A stretch of 64,000 bases of DNA from Sipunculus nudus (GCA_026874595.1 CM049309.1:90480723-90544722), one strand, 5' to 3'; counted from the first letter of the stretch, positions 34,274 to 46,875 are shown. The notes: a model not told the origin generated them from the letters alone. Numbers and translations are program-made.

Positions 34274-35020
34274 GTATTTAACCTTGATTTAAAATTATTT
34301 TGGTTGACCCAATATATTTCAGAGGTTTATTGTCATACTGTTGACCAAACCATCAGATAATGTACTGAATAATTCATGACCTCCCTTATGGCTGCCTCCA
34401 TCTATCATAAAGCCAGCTCACCAGAAACAATCTGACTGACCTCCCTGGACTGAAGGATAAGCAGTTAAGAGTTATCACTACTCAATGGCCTGTTCTGTGT
34501 CCTGCAGTGTGAGTGCCCTTGGTGTAACTGTAATTATGGCTAAAATGTACTTGACTTTGGAAAATATTACAGTTATTATGATTCAAACTGTATAAATTTT
34601 TAACCCTGCAGAGTATGTTGTTTTAGTCTCTCCTCCCTCCATTGCAATGAAGCCTGCCAATGGTGTATTGAACAGTAAATAACAATGTAACTTCTCAGAG
34701 AGTCTGTGCCAGTATTTTTACAGGGCTTCTCATGACTAAATCTACATTTTTTCACTCCACAATCATGTTTTCCAATATGACCGTTAATATTGATTTTATA
34801 ATGATTTTTATCTAGACCTGCTATCATTGAAAACTTGCAGCTCTTTTGTAGAACTGCAGATTTATGTTTTTTTAGTCATACAAGTACAGGTATCTAAACC
34901 ATTTAAATATACACATGATTTAGATGCTGCTTCAAGAACTGAAAGTCATAGGACTGGGTAAACCATGCTTGTGCAGTGGAAACTCAAATGTATTACCTAT
35001 ATTTCTGACTGAAAATTCCT
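34274..35020. other. No gene seen
   Basis: Unique AT-rich sequence. A minus-strand 75-codon frame (34600-34827) has no recognisable motif. Confidence 0.4.
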
Positions 35021-35024
35021 TTAG

Positions 35025-35335
35025 ACATATAATTAGTCCTGAAGTGCTCTTGTAAAATTCCTATTGACTCCTATAATCAGTCGTTGAGTTCTCCTGTATA
35101 ATTCCTATAGACTCCTATAATTAGTCCTCAAGTTCTCCTGTATAATTCCTATAGACTCCTATAATTAGTCCTCAAGTTCTCATGTGTAATTCCTTTAGAC
35201 TCCTAGAATTAGTCCTCAAGTTCTCCTGTATAATTCCTTTAGACTCCTGTAATTAGTCCTCGAGTTCTCCTGTATAATTCCTATAGACTCCTATAATTAG
35301 TCCTCGAGTGCTCTTATATAATTCCTTAATTTCTA
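35025..35335. repeat. 44-bp tandem repeat, about seven copies
   Basis: The unit contains GACTCCTATAATTAGTCCTC and AAGTTCTCCTGTATAATTCC. GACTCCT starts recur at about 35067, 35109, 35153, 35198, 35243 and 35286. Confidence 0.92.
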
Positions 35336-35383
35336 CAGGAGTCTGGTGGGAGCCCTGTTTTTACATACAGCTATAGATTTTTC

Positions 35384-35635
35384 ATGGTGAAGTCTCCATA
35401 TCCATCAGATGAATATTGTGTAGGGAAATTTGTGTGCAATCTTAATATTAATATACAAGCAATACTGGAGTCTGATCAAAATTCAAGCATCCCAGGGGAA
35501 ACTGTGTATGTTAGAAATTTGCAAACTAGTACTGCTTCATGGATTCCTAGTGCACTAGATGGGTGTTGGTCTGTATCTAACATAAATTCAACCAGTGATG
35601 CAGGTAGACAAATATTGACAAGATACTATTGTTGA
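35384..35635 (+). other. 83-codon open frame of doubtful status
   Basis: The frame begins near 35384 and is rich in S, N and T with no domain I recognise. Within it CAGTGATGCAG|GTAGAC is a mediocre donor (phase 1). No partner exon is evident. It could be a chance frame in low-complexity sequence. Confidence 0.2.
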
Positions 35636-35639
35636 TCAC

Positions 35640-36160
35640 AAACATGTTATGCTTTAATAACACACTGGAAAATGGAGTCCTCTGGTGGCTGGACATAACA
35701 CTAAACTGTTAATCTTTATCTGTCGTTCAGTATGTGTGCCAATATGAGGCCAGGCCTCACTTTCTCATACAGACAGGTTGTGTTACTGTACATGTGAAAA
35801 AGTTCAGGCTCCTTGTCATTTGGATCGAATTCGAAGGACTTAAACACTGAGGTCAAATAAAACTATATCTGATCAAATCCGTCATGACTCCAGATAGCAA
35901 GAGAGAACATACCTCCATCAATAAATGGACCTTTATACAGATCCATCCCGTATTATTCTGATGATCTGTAAATGTTGTAATCTGCTGTCAATGCTGTGAT
36001 CTGCTGATCAACTGTTAATGCTGTGATCTGCTGATCTACTGTTTATCATTTGTTTAGAACAAATGCTGAAACCACCTCATAGGTAATTTAAGATTGTGGT
36101 CATTCAAAGCAATATGATGTTTTCAATTATATATCATTATAATTTGTTATCATTAAGATT
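35640..36160. other. No gene; small duplication near 36000
   Basis: AATGCTGTGATCTGCTGATC occurs twice near 35990-36045. A block near 36059-36130 is repeated in diverged form at about 37118-37190 (CTCATAGGTAA, GATTGTGGTCATTCA). Confidence 0.5.
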
Positions 36161-36420
36161 TTAGTTCAGCTGACTGAAAGTCATCTGAACACTTGCAGTC
36201 ACTCTCAGTCTTTTGTCTATGTGGTCATCTGTTAACAAGGTGCAAAAAATTAACCACTGGATCTAGAAACTTCTCACTGAAAATTCATGGAGGTCCATAA
36301 AAAATCTCCCTGGACACCTTAAATTAGGTCATTTCAACCTTTATTTTGTTATTGGGAAAACTGATTTTCCATCCATAGGCTGCTCTTACACAAAATTTCA
36401 CTGATCTTTGTTCAGAACTT
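36161..36420 (+). mobile_element. Family A 5' fragment
   Basis: TTTAGTTCAGCTGACTGAAAGTCATCTGAAC followed by GTTAACAAGGTGCAAAAAAT, ATCTAGAAACTTCTCACT and AAATTAGGTCA is the family A start plus part of one module. It then loses similarity. No 3' end. Confidence 0.7.
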
Positions 36421-38606
36421 TGGAGGTATCATGTTGACAAAAGGAGAATTGGTAGTGAATACATAATTTCTGACACTACAGATATGGTCTGGCACAAAAA
36501 GATACAAGAAATTTCTTTACATAAAGGGCAAATTGATATGATATGAAAACCTTTCTGATGACAACTAATTGGCTTTACATAAAACTGCACTGAGTTATCA
36601 TTTTTACTCCTTCAAATGTGTGTGCTTTTTGTCTTGGGGACCACCCACCAGACCTTCATGACATTTAACCACTTAGGTTACAAACTGCAAACACGCCTTG
36701 TTGTTGGTTCCCACAAGCCCTTTAATTAGTTCATCACATCCTTGCTGAAGCTATTATATTTCATAATATGTAATAGGAATAGTGATGATCACACAATATG
36801 TCACCTATAGACAATCAAAAATGTGGTAAAGACTGGCTATGAGTTGTAGCACAGACCGAGGTCAGAATGGTACAACCTTGTGGTCATTAGTCTAGCCCCC
36901 TTACCATCATGCGACCAACCTCCATGTTTTAGCACCCTAATCATCATGTGGCCACCCTCCAGGTTCCTATAGTGCTTTTATTTCTCATGTTAAAGTCATT
37001 GTTTTACCTTGTTCTTAAAAAAAAAAAACAATCATGATTTGACCTATGTGGTAAATTGACCTCCTGACTGGTGCCTCAAGAGTAAAACAACAATCATCCT
37101 TATTGCTCATGGTTAAGAACAGATGCTGATACCTCCTCATAGGTAAATGTTGATTGTGGTCATTCAGATTATTATGATCTTTTAATTCCATATTGAATTT
37201 CTGTCTTAAATATGAAATTCCCTTAGTTTCAGCAGGTGTAACAATTTCCATTTGGGCAGAGAATTGCATTGCAAGCATAATTTAAAGTGAAAAATCCATT
37301 AATAATATTTGAAACAAGACCTCTATATGAAGCTGATATCATGACATTTTGTCTATTTGGATCTTTTCCAGTATATCCAGTTACAATAAATTCATACTTC
37401 TTCATATTATTATGTTTAATAGATTAAACAGTTGTACCAGTAGTTCAGTTATCAATAATTTGTATTCACTGACACTGAAAATGCAGTTTTTGACATTTAT
37501 TTAAATACAGAAACTAAATATTCTGAATTCATGGTTTGGTATTCTCATTTACTTATTAAATTTATGAGCCAGTGTACATAATTTATATATTAATGAAAGA
37601 ACTGTTATGGTTTTCACAGGAAGCCATTGAGAAAACAAAAATTAACATGATAATGACAGCTGTAATAATTACTGCTTTCAGGGTGACCAGTGATGAATAG
37701 TATAGGATTACCGTTTGTGATGCTTGTTGAATTACTTCAAAGATTTGTACGGTATAGGTTTGTAGATATATGCTAGACTGGTTTCTATTCTTTCCCTCTA
37801 AATGCCTTTGTGTTTATCAGTCTAAGCTCATATTTACCTTAGGCAATTGGACCAATAGCCCAGCCCCAAGCTATACACATTAGTACCATGTTCAGCAACC
37901 CCCATGTGTAGACACAAGCCTAGCTTATTAAAATCGGCAGGTCTGCATTCATCAGAGGTTTTAGTGCTATATTGTCTGTGAAACGTGTCAGATGATTCCA
38001 GCACATTAAAGCTTACAGCACAGTTGGAGGCAATATGAAGGGAGTACCCCTGGGTGTGGCTGTACTTATTGTGTTCTGTATGAAACTAACAGATACATCA
38101 ACTGGGCTGTCAGGGCAGGTCATGATGACCACATTTGTGTTAAATGTGACGTGACAAATCAGGCACAGCACAGTAAGGGTAAAGACTTTATTTTACCCAG
38201 ACAACACTTTGATTTGGGGTGCTTTTTTTATGTGATCCTTGTCTATGCATATTTAAACAGTGACTACAGGTACACCCTTAGATGGAACAGAACAAGCAGC
38301 CTGTGTAACAGGTCATCCACTTGAAAGTGACGGCAACAAACAAACACCAGCAAGGGTCACACTTAGTGTGTATTTTCAACAGTGGGTGGTGAATTTCATG
38401 CAGGGCATACACACAGACCACAATGTTCAGGAAGCAGTTTTTATACTAAGGAGCACAGGTGCCTGAAACTGCAAACTGCCCCAGTGTATTTTTACTTCTA
38501 TCACATTGACTTCAAATTGCCTTTGATCATGTTTATAGTTTTGCTGGTGTAACTGAGAAATGATTGCACAAAAGTTTCATCTTTCAAACGAAGTATACAT
38601 TTACAG
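36421..38606. other. Intron-like unique sequence
   Basis: No element ends or convincing exons. A plus-strand 68-codon frame (38260-38466) and a minus-strand 87-codon frame (37015-37278) have no recognisable features. Confidence 0.4.
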
Positions 38607-38789
38607 GTGTATGTATGTACCTGTCTAGGAATGTTCATCACATCAGTGGACTGTTATGTAAGAATTCTGGACGGAAATGTTACTGATAAGAGTTGGAGAA
38701 TGAGTGGATTGCCTGGAGTTACATGCTTTGTCTACAAACAACTAGTACAGTACATATTTGGAATCTCTGCTTCTCCCAGATTACCGCAG
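38607..38789 (+). CDS. Weak candidate internal exon, phase 0-0
   Basis: An acceptor-like TATACATTTACAG precedes an open frame of exactly 61 codons. It runs to CCGCAG|GTACAG, a fair donor, so the exon would be symmetric (phase 0 at both ends). The frame includes SVDCYVRILDGNVTDKSW. The polypyrimidine tract is poor and no family is recognised. It could not join the phase-2 exons in frame, though it could follow the phase-0 exon at 5792-5938. Chance remains likely. Confidence 0.25.
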
Positions 38790-38981
38790 GTACAGAACAC
38801 ATGACCTCTGACCCCGTGGATAGTGCCCTTAAGGTGCAACACTAATTATTACAGTTATCAAGTGGGGTGCCAGGATGATTAATTAGAGGTCTCTATATGA
38901 CACTGGCAGCTATGGAAAACAGGGATCTTTGAAGGTTCTAATTAAGTGTAGAAACCAATCAGGATCAGAGATTAATTGACC

Positions 38982-39088
38982 ATGTCAGTCCCAGATCATG
39001 TGGCTCTGTTCAGAAACAGAATGGTTCAGATCAGGATGAAGTACCGGGGAGCATGCAGTTTACTTATGTACCAGAATTACTGGACACC
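38982..39088 (+). CDS. Candidate alternative first coding exon 3, product unknown
   Basis: An in-frame TAA lies 9 bases before ATG 38982. The 35 complete codons begin MSVPDHVALFRNRMVQIRMK and continue YRGACSLLMYQNYW to a consensus donor ACACC|GTAAGT in phase 2. Downstream in-frame ATGs exist, but the first gives the full open frame. The NRMVQIRMKYRG core aligns loosely with NKLVRLRLMHG (22021 exon) and RLFGRIRIRM (13234 exon). Upstream sequence (38800-38980) is unique and could hold a promoter and 5' UTR. Family unknown. Confidence 0.55.
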
Positions 39089-40214
39089 GTAAGTTCTACT
39101 TTGATTATTATAACAGACTTGTTCAGATTAAAATTTCCCTAACCTTTCTCCCTATTTCATGATATATACATGTATACATGTACTTAAAAAATAAGATTAG
39201 ACTTTCAGGTGATCAAGTGGCCCCGTAAAAGAACAGAAAAACTTGTGTGCATTCTTTGCTTATCTAATAGGCCATGGCTGTCAGCAAAGATACTGTAACA
39301 TCTACATTTTTTATTAGGTATGGATTTTCAACTATGTGTTGTATGTGTGTATAGCTTTGTTGTCACAGGAAAATTATTGGATTATACAAATTGTGTTCTG
39401 TAGTTGTCTTATAATAAGGTAGTTCAAAGTAATTAATGCCATCACAGTTGTGTTGTCTGCCCATCTCCATGTTCTGAGTTATACAGTCTTTCCAGTTATT
39501 TAGATTATGCCAAAATTGTCGTCACTGTTGCTAGATTTAAGGTCGTCACTGTGATTAGATTTAAGTATAGGGGTCAAAGGTCAAATAAAAAATTTGTAAT
39601 ATTACCTTGCTTTTTTTTGGTGCATTAGAGCTTTAGCTGAAGGATGATTAGTTTACTGAATATACTCTAGATGTAAATGGCTTTATCTAATGATTTAAGA
39701 AGGGCCAAATGTTTAAGGTCAAAAGAGAGAGTTTGATTACATCTTGTGTGTAGCTTTTTATGACTGTTTTCTGGATGTCTACCAAGTGTGGATAATTAAA
39801 GATTCAATACTGTCTGTTTTTTGCCCTGCATTCCACATACAATTATAAATCATTGCTGTGGTTAAATTCTTTCAGGTCATGGCCTGTAGTATGTTTTTAT
39901 CAAAATAAGCAGTTGATTATCTGTGAGAGTGAACTAGAAAAACATGGATAAGCTCCATGCCAGGAGTTATTTATGCTGGGATCATTATGCTTACCTTTTA
40001 TTAATGTCATTGCAGTAATTAAAAAGGAGGTTCACATGTGAGGAAGTTAACCTCTACATAAAGTGAAGGTGGGGGTTTATAGTCTGATATCAGTGACAGC
40101 ACTCTCATCCGACTTTACACTTTGCCTTCCTGGTCTTCAGGCCTGTTCAATCTTGTAGCTTTCCTCAGCTCTGGGGGAGCATACGACCAAACAGCCCCTC
40201 AGGGCGCTTGGAGG
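39089..40214. other. Intron-like unique sequence
   Basis: Begins at the donor of the preceding exon. No further feature. Confidence 0.4.
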
Positions 40215-43200
40215 TTTTTAGCTCAGCTGACTGAGAGTCATCTGAGCTATAGCGATCACTCTTTGTCCGTCGTCCGTCTGTCCGTCTGTCCGTCTGTCCG
40301 TCCGTCCATCCGTTAACCAGGCACAAATCGTAACCGCTGGACCTAGAACCTTGTAACTTGGGATTCTGAGAGGTCCATAAAAAATCTCCTTGGAAACCAG
40401 AAATTAGGTGTCTGTTACCCATATCCTTCGAGCTATGTGGCCCCTAAGTACCCCCCAGAATAGTCAAAAATTTCATACAAAAACTTCAATATCTCATTAA
40501 CTACTTGACTGATGGTCATGATTTTTGGCATACATATTGATTATGAGATGTTACATCACTTCCTGCAGACTGGTGGCGCCACCTGTATTTTTCGATTTTT
40601 TACGAATTTTTTTCTCTATTTTTGAGACCTTTAAAAATGTGAACATCTGTTAACAAGGCACAAATCATAAAGACTGGACTTAGAATCTTAATTCTTGACA
40701 CACTGAGAGGTCCATGAAAAATCTCCTTGGAAACCAGAAATTAGGTTTCTGTTACCCATATCCTTTGAGCTATGGGGCCCCAAAGTACCCCCCAGAATAG
40801 TAAAAAATTTCATACAAAAACTTCAATATCTCAATAACTACATCACTGATGGTCTTCATTTTTGGCATATATATTGATCATGAGATGTTCGATCAGTTCC
40901 TGCAGACTGGTGGCGCCACCTGTACTGTTTGATTTTTTACGATTTTTTCCTCTATTTTTGAGACCTTTGAGGATGCTGTCATCTGTTAGCGTGGCACAAA
41001 TCGTAACGACTGGACCTAGAATCTTCATTTTCGACACACTGAGAGACCTATGAAAAGTCTCCATGGAAACCAGAAATTAGGTCTCTGTTACCCATATCCT
41101 TCGAGCTATGGGGCCCAAAATTACCCCCCAGAATAGTCAAAAATTTCATACAAAAACTTCAATATCTCATTAACTACATCACTGATGGTCATGATTTTCG
41201 ACATACATATTGATCATGAGATGTTTCATCAGTTTGTGCAGACTGGTGGCGCCACCTATATTTTTCAATGTTCACGAATTGTTTTCTCCATTTTTGAGAC
41301 CTTTAAGGATGTAGTTATCTGTCAACAGGGTACAAATCGTAACGACTGGACCTAGAATCTTCGTTCTTGACACACAGGGAGACCCATGATAAGTCTCCAT
41401 GGAAACCTGAAATTTGGTCTCTGTTACCCATATCCTTTGAGCTATGGCACTCCAAAGTACAGATCAGAATAAAGGAAAATTTGATACAAAAGCTAAAGTA
41501 TCTGAACAACTAATGCAGAGATAACCATAATTGTTTGCATGGATATTGATCATGGAGTGTTTCATAAGTTTCTGCAGACTGGTGGCACCACCTGTATTTG
41601 TTCGTTTTTTTTTACGAAATTTTTCTGTATTTTTGAGACCTTTAAAGATATGAACATCTGTTAACAGGGCACAAATCATAAAAACTGGACCAAGAATCTT
41701 TATTCTTGACATACAGGGAGACCCATGAAAAGTCTCCATGGAAGCTTGAAATTAGGTCTCTGTTACCCATATTCTTTAAGCTGTATGGGTCCAAAATACC
41801 CCCCCCCCCCCCCAGAATAATGGAAAATTTGATACAAAAACTGCAGTATTTCAATAACTACAACACTGATGGTCATGATTTTAGGCATACATATTGATCA
41901 TGAGCTGTTCCATCAGTTTCTGCAGACTGGGTGTGCCACCTCTATTTTTTTTTCAAATTTTTACGAATTTTTTTCTTTTTTTTTAGACCTTTAAAGATGT
42001 GGTTATCTGTCAACAGGGTACAAATCGTAACGACTGGACCTAGAATCTTCGTTCTTGACACACAGGGAGACCCATGATAAGTCTCCATGGAAACCTGAAA
42101 TTAGGTCTCTGTTACCCATATCCTTCAAGCTATAGGACTCCGAAGTATCCCTCAGAATAATGGACAATTTGATACAAAAACTGAAGTATCTGAACAACTA
42201 ATGCAGAGATCACCATGATTTTTTGCATGGATATTGACCATTAAGTGTTTTTATTAGTTTCTGCAGACTGGTGGAGCCACCTGTATTTTTGTATCCGCCA
42301 AAACGAAGTTTTGCGGATACTATGTTTTTGACCGAGTTCCTCCGCCGCGGCGGCGTTCGTTTCCAGAGAGCTCCTTGGAGACTAATGGACCGATTTTTCC
42401 CAAACTTACACCTATTATCGGGTCACATGTGAACTGGTGCCTAACCAATTTGCATTGACCTCTGACCTTTCCTCTCTATCCAGTGTCCATTTGTGGGTCT
42501 GTTTCCACTCATAAACCCTCATATCTCGGGAACCGTTGACCCTTGGATTGCTTTATAACATACACAAAAAATGGTGGCGCCACCTGTAACCATGTTTGCA
42601 CAGTGTCCATCTGTTCATCTGCCTTGGGTTAAAATCACTCATATCTCTGCAGTGAATTGACTAATTCACCTGAAATTCGTCATGTGTATACATCCAGGAT
42701 AGCTTTCTTGATTTTATGACAGGTGGCGCCACCTACGTTCACGTTCACGCTGATGACATCCAAGCTTATATCTCGGGAACCGTTTGACCGATCAGGAAAT
42801 AAAATTTATACAAATGTAGCCCTTTGATAGCTCTGTAACATACACAAAAAATGGTGGCGCCACCTGTAACAATGTTTGCACAGCGTCTGTCTGTTAGTCT
42901 GCCGTGGCCTAAAATTACTCATTTCTCTGTAGTGGTTCGACATAACTGCCTAAAATTTTGCAGGTTTATACATCGTGGACAGCTTTCTTGATTTTATGAC
43001 AGGTGGCGCCACCTACATTCTAGTTAACGCTGGACACATCCAAGCTCATATCTCAGGAACCATTTGACCGATTGGGCCAAAATTGTGCATGTGTTTAGAT
43101 CTCACATAGGTCTTTATCATACACAAAACTGGAGGGGTTACCTGCAAAGATTTTTGCACAGTGTTTGTCTGTTTGTCTGCCATGGGCAAAAATCGCTCAT

Positions 43201-43610
43201 ATACATGTAGTGGTTTGACTTTTCTGCCTAAAACTTTGCAGGTGTATACAACTTGGACAGCTTTCTGGATTTGTGGTAGGTGGCACAACCTACATACACA
43301 TTTAGGCTGCAGACATCCATGCTAATATGCAACATACCTCACTCTATTTCCTCTTGCCACTCAATCCATGCCTCACTATCCGATTTTGGCAGATACATGT
43401 AGTCACTTGTCGGTTACCCGTATTCTAGTTTTAAAAGTTTACACATTTTTCTCTATTTTTGAGATATATAAATACAGACTAAATCTTGGCCTGTTGGTTA
43501 ATCTGTTTGATGCTTCAGTTGAATGGGTATATACTACCATTCTGGTGATAAAATTTCCTTTTGCGAATCTCTTCCCAGTCAGCTGAGCGTCATGACCCAT
43601 GGGTCACTTG
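40215..43610 (+). mobile_element. Family A element A6, split by nested B3
   Basis: The hairpin AGCTCAGCTGACTGAGAGTCATCTGAGCT (40220-40248) and a long (GTCCGTCT)n tract are followed by six or so modules. Palindromes lie at 40572, 40909 and 41245 (spacing about 336 bp), then diverged forms at 41580 (GGTGGCACCACC), about 41930 and 42271. B3 interrupts the last module after CACCTGTATTTTT. The module resumes at CATTTTTCTCTATTTTTGAG (43444) and the element ends CAGCTGAGCGTCATGACCCATGGGTCACTTGTT (43580-43612). Minus-strand frames of 60-90 codons recurring in each module are repeat artefacts. Confidence 0.9.
42288..43430 (+). mobile_element. Family B element B3, nested in A6
   Basis: The 5' hairpin GTATCCGC...GCGGATAC is at 42290-42320. 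GGTGGCGCCACC occurs at 42571, 42721, 42857 and 43002 (spacing 136-150). The 3' end is GATTTTGGCAGATACATGTAGTCACTTGTCGGTTACCC, then TATTCTAG. The insertion point is a T run in the A6 module (TATTTTT|GTATCC...CTAG|TTTTAA). Confidence 0.9.
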
Positions 43611-43734
43611 TTTTTGTTCTACATTTGCCTACTGCCCATGTATGACTAGTACCCATTCATTCCTAGGTGGAGAGGGCGCACCCTTGTGGTTAAGACTTTG
43701 ACCAGGAGTCCTAGCGCAGAAGGCGGCCAGAAGG

Positions 43735-43800
43735 CGGGATGCAAACCCACAACCTTGCTGTCACAAGTCCTGCACACTAACCATTAAGCCACCACACTCT
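43735..43800 (-). mobile_element. tRNA-derived SINE head
   Basis: The minus strand reads GTGGTGGCTTAATGGTTAGT, an A box TGGCTTAATGG (43781-43791). It then has CAGGACTTGTGACAGCAAGG and a B box GGTTTGCATCC (43737-43747), 33 bases downstream. This is the spacing and content of a tRNA-type internal RNA polymerase III promoter. The SINE body probably continues down to about 43650 (CCGCCTTCTGGCCGCCTTCT on the minus strand). The A-box half is the seed of the adjoining 48-bp minisatellite. Confidence 0.7.
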
Positions 43801-45012
43801 ACATTCTGGTACAAGTCCTGCACACTAACCATTAAGCCACCACACTCTACATTCTGGTACAAGTCCTGTACACTAACCATTAAGCCACCACACTCTACAT
43901 TCTGGTACAAGTCCTGTACACTAACCATTAAGCCACCACACTCTACATTCTGGTACAAGTCCTGCACACTAACCATTAAGCCACCACACTCTACATTCTG
44001 GTACAAGTCCTGTACACTAACCATTAAGCCACCACACTCTACATTCTGGTACAAGTCCTGCACACTAACCATTAAGCCACCACACTCTACATTCTGGTAC
44101 AAGTCCTGCACACTAACCATTAAGCCACCACACTCTACATTCTGGTACAAGTCCTGCACACTAACCATTAAGCCACCACACTCTACATTCTGGTACAAGT
44201 CCTGCACACTAACCATTAAGCCACCACACTCTACATTCTGGTACAAGTCCTGCACACTAACCATTAAGCCACCACACTCTACATTCTGGTACAAGTCCTG
44301 CACACTAACCATTAAGCCACCACACTCTACATTCTGGTACAAGTCCTGCACACTAGCCATTAAGCCACCACACTCTACATTCTGGTACAAGTCCTGTACA
44401 CTAACCATTAAGCTACCACACTCTACATTCTGGTACAAGTCCTGCACACTAGCCATTAAGCCACCACACTCTACATTCTGGTACAAGTCCTGCACACTAA
44501 CCATTAAGCCACCACACTCTACATTCTGGTACAAGTCCTGCACACTAACCATTAAGCCACCACACTCTACATTCTGGTACAAGTCCTGCACACTAACCAT
44601 TAAGCCACCACACTCTACATTCTGGTACAAGTCCTGCACACTAACCATTAAGCCACCACACTCTACATTCTGGTACAAGTCCTGCACACTAGCCATTAAG
44701 CCACCACACTCTACATTCTGGTACAAGTCCTGCACACTAACCATTAAGCCACCACACTCTACATTCTGGTACAAGTCCTGCACACTAGCCATTAAGCCAC
44801 CACACTCTACATTCTGGTACAAGTCCTGCACACTAACCATTAAGCCACCACACTCTACATTCTGGTACAAGTCCTGCACACTAACCATTAAGCCACCACA
44901 CTCTACATTCTGGTACAAGTCCTGCACACTAACCATTAAGCCACCACACTCTACATTCTGGTACAAGTCCTGCACACTAACCATTAAGCCACCACACTCT
45001 ACATTCTGGTAC
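43763..45012. repeat. 48-bp minisatellite, 26 copies, from the SINE A-box region
   Basis: 1250 bp made of a 48-bp unit (plus strand ACAAGTCCTGCACACTAACC, ATTAAGCCACCACACTCTAC, ATTCTGGT). Copies are nearly identical. They differ mainly at two sites (TGCACAC/TGTACAC and CTAACC/CTAGCC), with one AAGCTACC variant near 44410. On the minus strand each unit repeats the tRNA-like A box TGGCTTAATGG but not the B box. Because 48 is divisible by 3 and one minus-strand frame lacks stops, a 407-codon frame of 16-residue repeats (MVSVQDLYQNVECGGL) spans it. I regard that frame as an artefact. Confidence 0.95.
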
Positions 45013-45278
45013 TTGTGTTAATTTAATCAACACTTCCTTTCCCTAAGAACACCCTGTCTTAATTATTAATTTTAAAAAATCTAGGTACCAGGTTTTATCA
45101 GTGTCAGCACTCTAGGTTTCAGAGATTTATTTTTCACAAACAGAAAGCCAGACAGATATGGTTGATTTAGAAAAAAAATCTGATTAAATTAGCTTAGGAA
45201 TTAAAGAAAACCAACTGTTGTGGTGTCCAGTCAGCTTTACAGTTCAAGGCTACAGGTACAGCTCACAACTTTTTTTAT
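45013..45278. other. No gene seen
   Basis: Short unique interval between the minisatellite and element A7. Confidence 0.5.
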
Positions 45279-46875
45279 TAGCTCAGCTGACTAAAAGTCA
45301 TCTGAACTATCATACCAATAACTCTTTGTCTATTGTCTGTCTGTCCATCTGTCCATCCATCCATTCACAGGGCACGCATCATAACCGCTGGACCTAGAAA
45401 ATTCTAACTAAAAATCCATGGAGGTCCATAGAAAAACTCCTTGGAAACCTGAAATAAGGTCACTGTGACCTATATCCTTCATATTGGGCTCATAAGTACC
45501 CCCCCCCCCCCCCCCCAAAAAAATAAAAATAATAAAAATATTGATACAAAAGCTCCAATATCTGAATAACTAATGCATTGATTGCCATGATTATTTCAAT
45601 ACATATTAATCAAATAGTGTTTCATCAAATCCTGAAGACTGGTGGCACCGCCTATATTTTTTCTAATTATTACGCAGTTTCCCCTCTATTTTTAGACCTT
45701 CAAAACATGCAGTCCGGATGATAACTGGGCACAAACAGTAACTGTTAGACCTAGAAACTTCTAACTGTACATTCAGGGAGGTCATAGGCGAATCTATTTG
45801 AAAGTGTTAAATTAGATCATGGTGACCTATATTTTGCGAACTACTGGCCAAAAAGATAAATTTTAACACCCAGTGAGTCAGACAGTGCACAAATTGTAAC
45901 TGCTGGACCTAGAAGCTTCTTTCTGAACACCCACAAAAAAAGGTCCACACAAAAATTCTCTTTGGAAACCTCAAATTAGGTCACTGTGACCTATATCTTC
46001 TGAGCTATGAGGCTCAAAAGTATCCCCCCCCCCCTTCAGAATAATTAAAAATTTGACACATAAGCTCCAGTATCTGAATAACTTATGCATTGATTGCCAT
46101 GATTATTTCCATACATATTGATCAAATAGTGTTTCATCATCTCCTGAAGACTGATTGCGCCATCAGTACTTTTTCTAATTTTTATGCAATTTTTTCCTCT
46201 ATTTTTGAGACCTTCAAATGAAGCAGTCTGGATGATAACAGGGCACAAACCATAAATGTTAGACCATGAAACTTTTAATGGGACATCAAGAGAGGTGCTA
46301 GGCAAGTCTCCTTGGGAACCTGAAATTAAGTTATGGTGACCTATATTCTGCAAGCTACTGGCTGAAAACATAATTTTGAGCACCCAGAGAGTCAGACAGG
46401 GCACAAATTGTATTCATTTGGCCTACAATCTTCTAATGTGACATTCATTGAGGTCCTGGATAAATGTCCTTGGAAACATGAAATTAGGTCACTGCAACCT
46501 ATATTCTGGGAGCTATAGGGAAAAAACATGATTTGAGCACCCTGAAAGTCAGATGGGCTCAAATTGTATCAGTTAGGCCTAGAATCTTCTTACGCAACAT
46601 CAGGGGAGTTTCTGGGCAAATTTTCTAAGAAACCTCAAACTAGATCATGATGACCTATATTCTGCGAGTAACTGGCCATCTGTCTGCTGTTACATATTTT
46701 CTAAGGACTATGAATGAAAAACATGATTATGAGCACTCTTGGAGTCATTCTACCGATTGTTCAAGATTCCTTAACCAATATTTTTACCAGATCAAAACAT
46801 CAATAATTAATACATGCATCACATGTATACATGCAAATTCAGCTGAGCATCATGACCCATGGGTCACTTGTTTTA
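45279..46875 (+). mobile_element. Family A element A7
   Basis: The start AGCTCAGCTGACTAAAAGTCATCTGAACT is followed by TGTCTGTCTGTCCATC, then four to five diverged modules (CTGGACCTAGAAA, AAATTAGGTCACTG, GCATTGATTGCCATGATTAT). Palindrome boxes are decayed (GGTGGCACCGCC at 45639, GATTGCGCCATCAG near 46152). A poly-C run is at 45500-45516. The end is CAGCTGAGCATCATGACCCATGGGTCACTTGTTTT (46841-46875). Older than A6 by its divergence. The minus-strand 119-codon frame at 46045-46404 is repeat sequence. Confidence 0.88.

Noticed and set aside
40165-42197. Several 60-90 codon minus-strand frames with METFHRSLSV or GNRDLISGF words
   Set aside because: They recur once per ~340-bp family A module and are repeat shadows.
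43761-44984. 407-codon minus-strand frame of 16-residue repeats
   Set aside because: It coincides with a 48-bp minisatellite whose length is a multiple of three; there is no non-repeat coding sequence at either end and the unit derives from a SINE.
43763-45012. CRISPR-like array
   Set aside because: The units are contiguous with no unique spacers; it is a plain minisatellite in eukaryotic DNA.
46045-46404. 119-codon minus-strand frame
   Set aside because: Part of a family A element; similar frames recur in other A modules because the modules are related.
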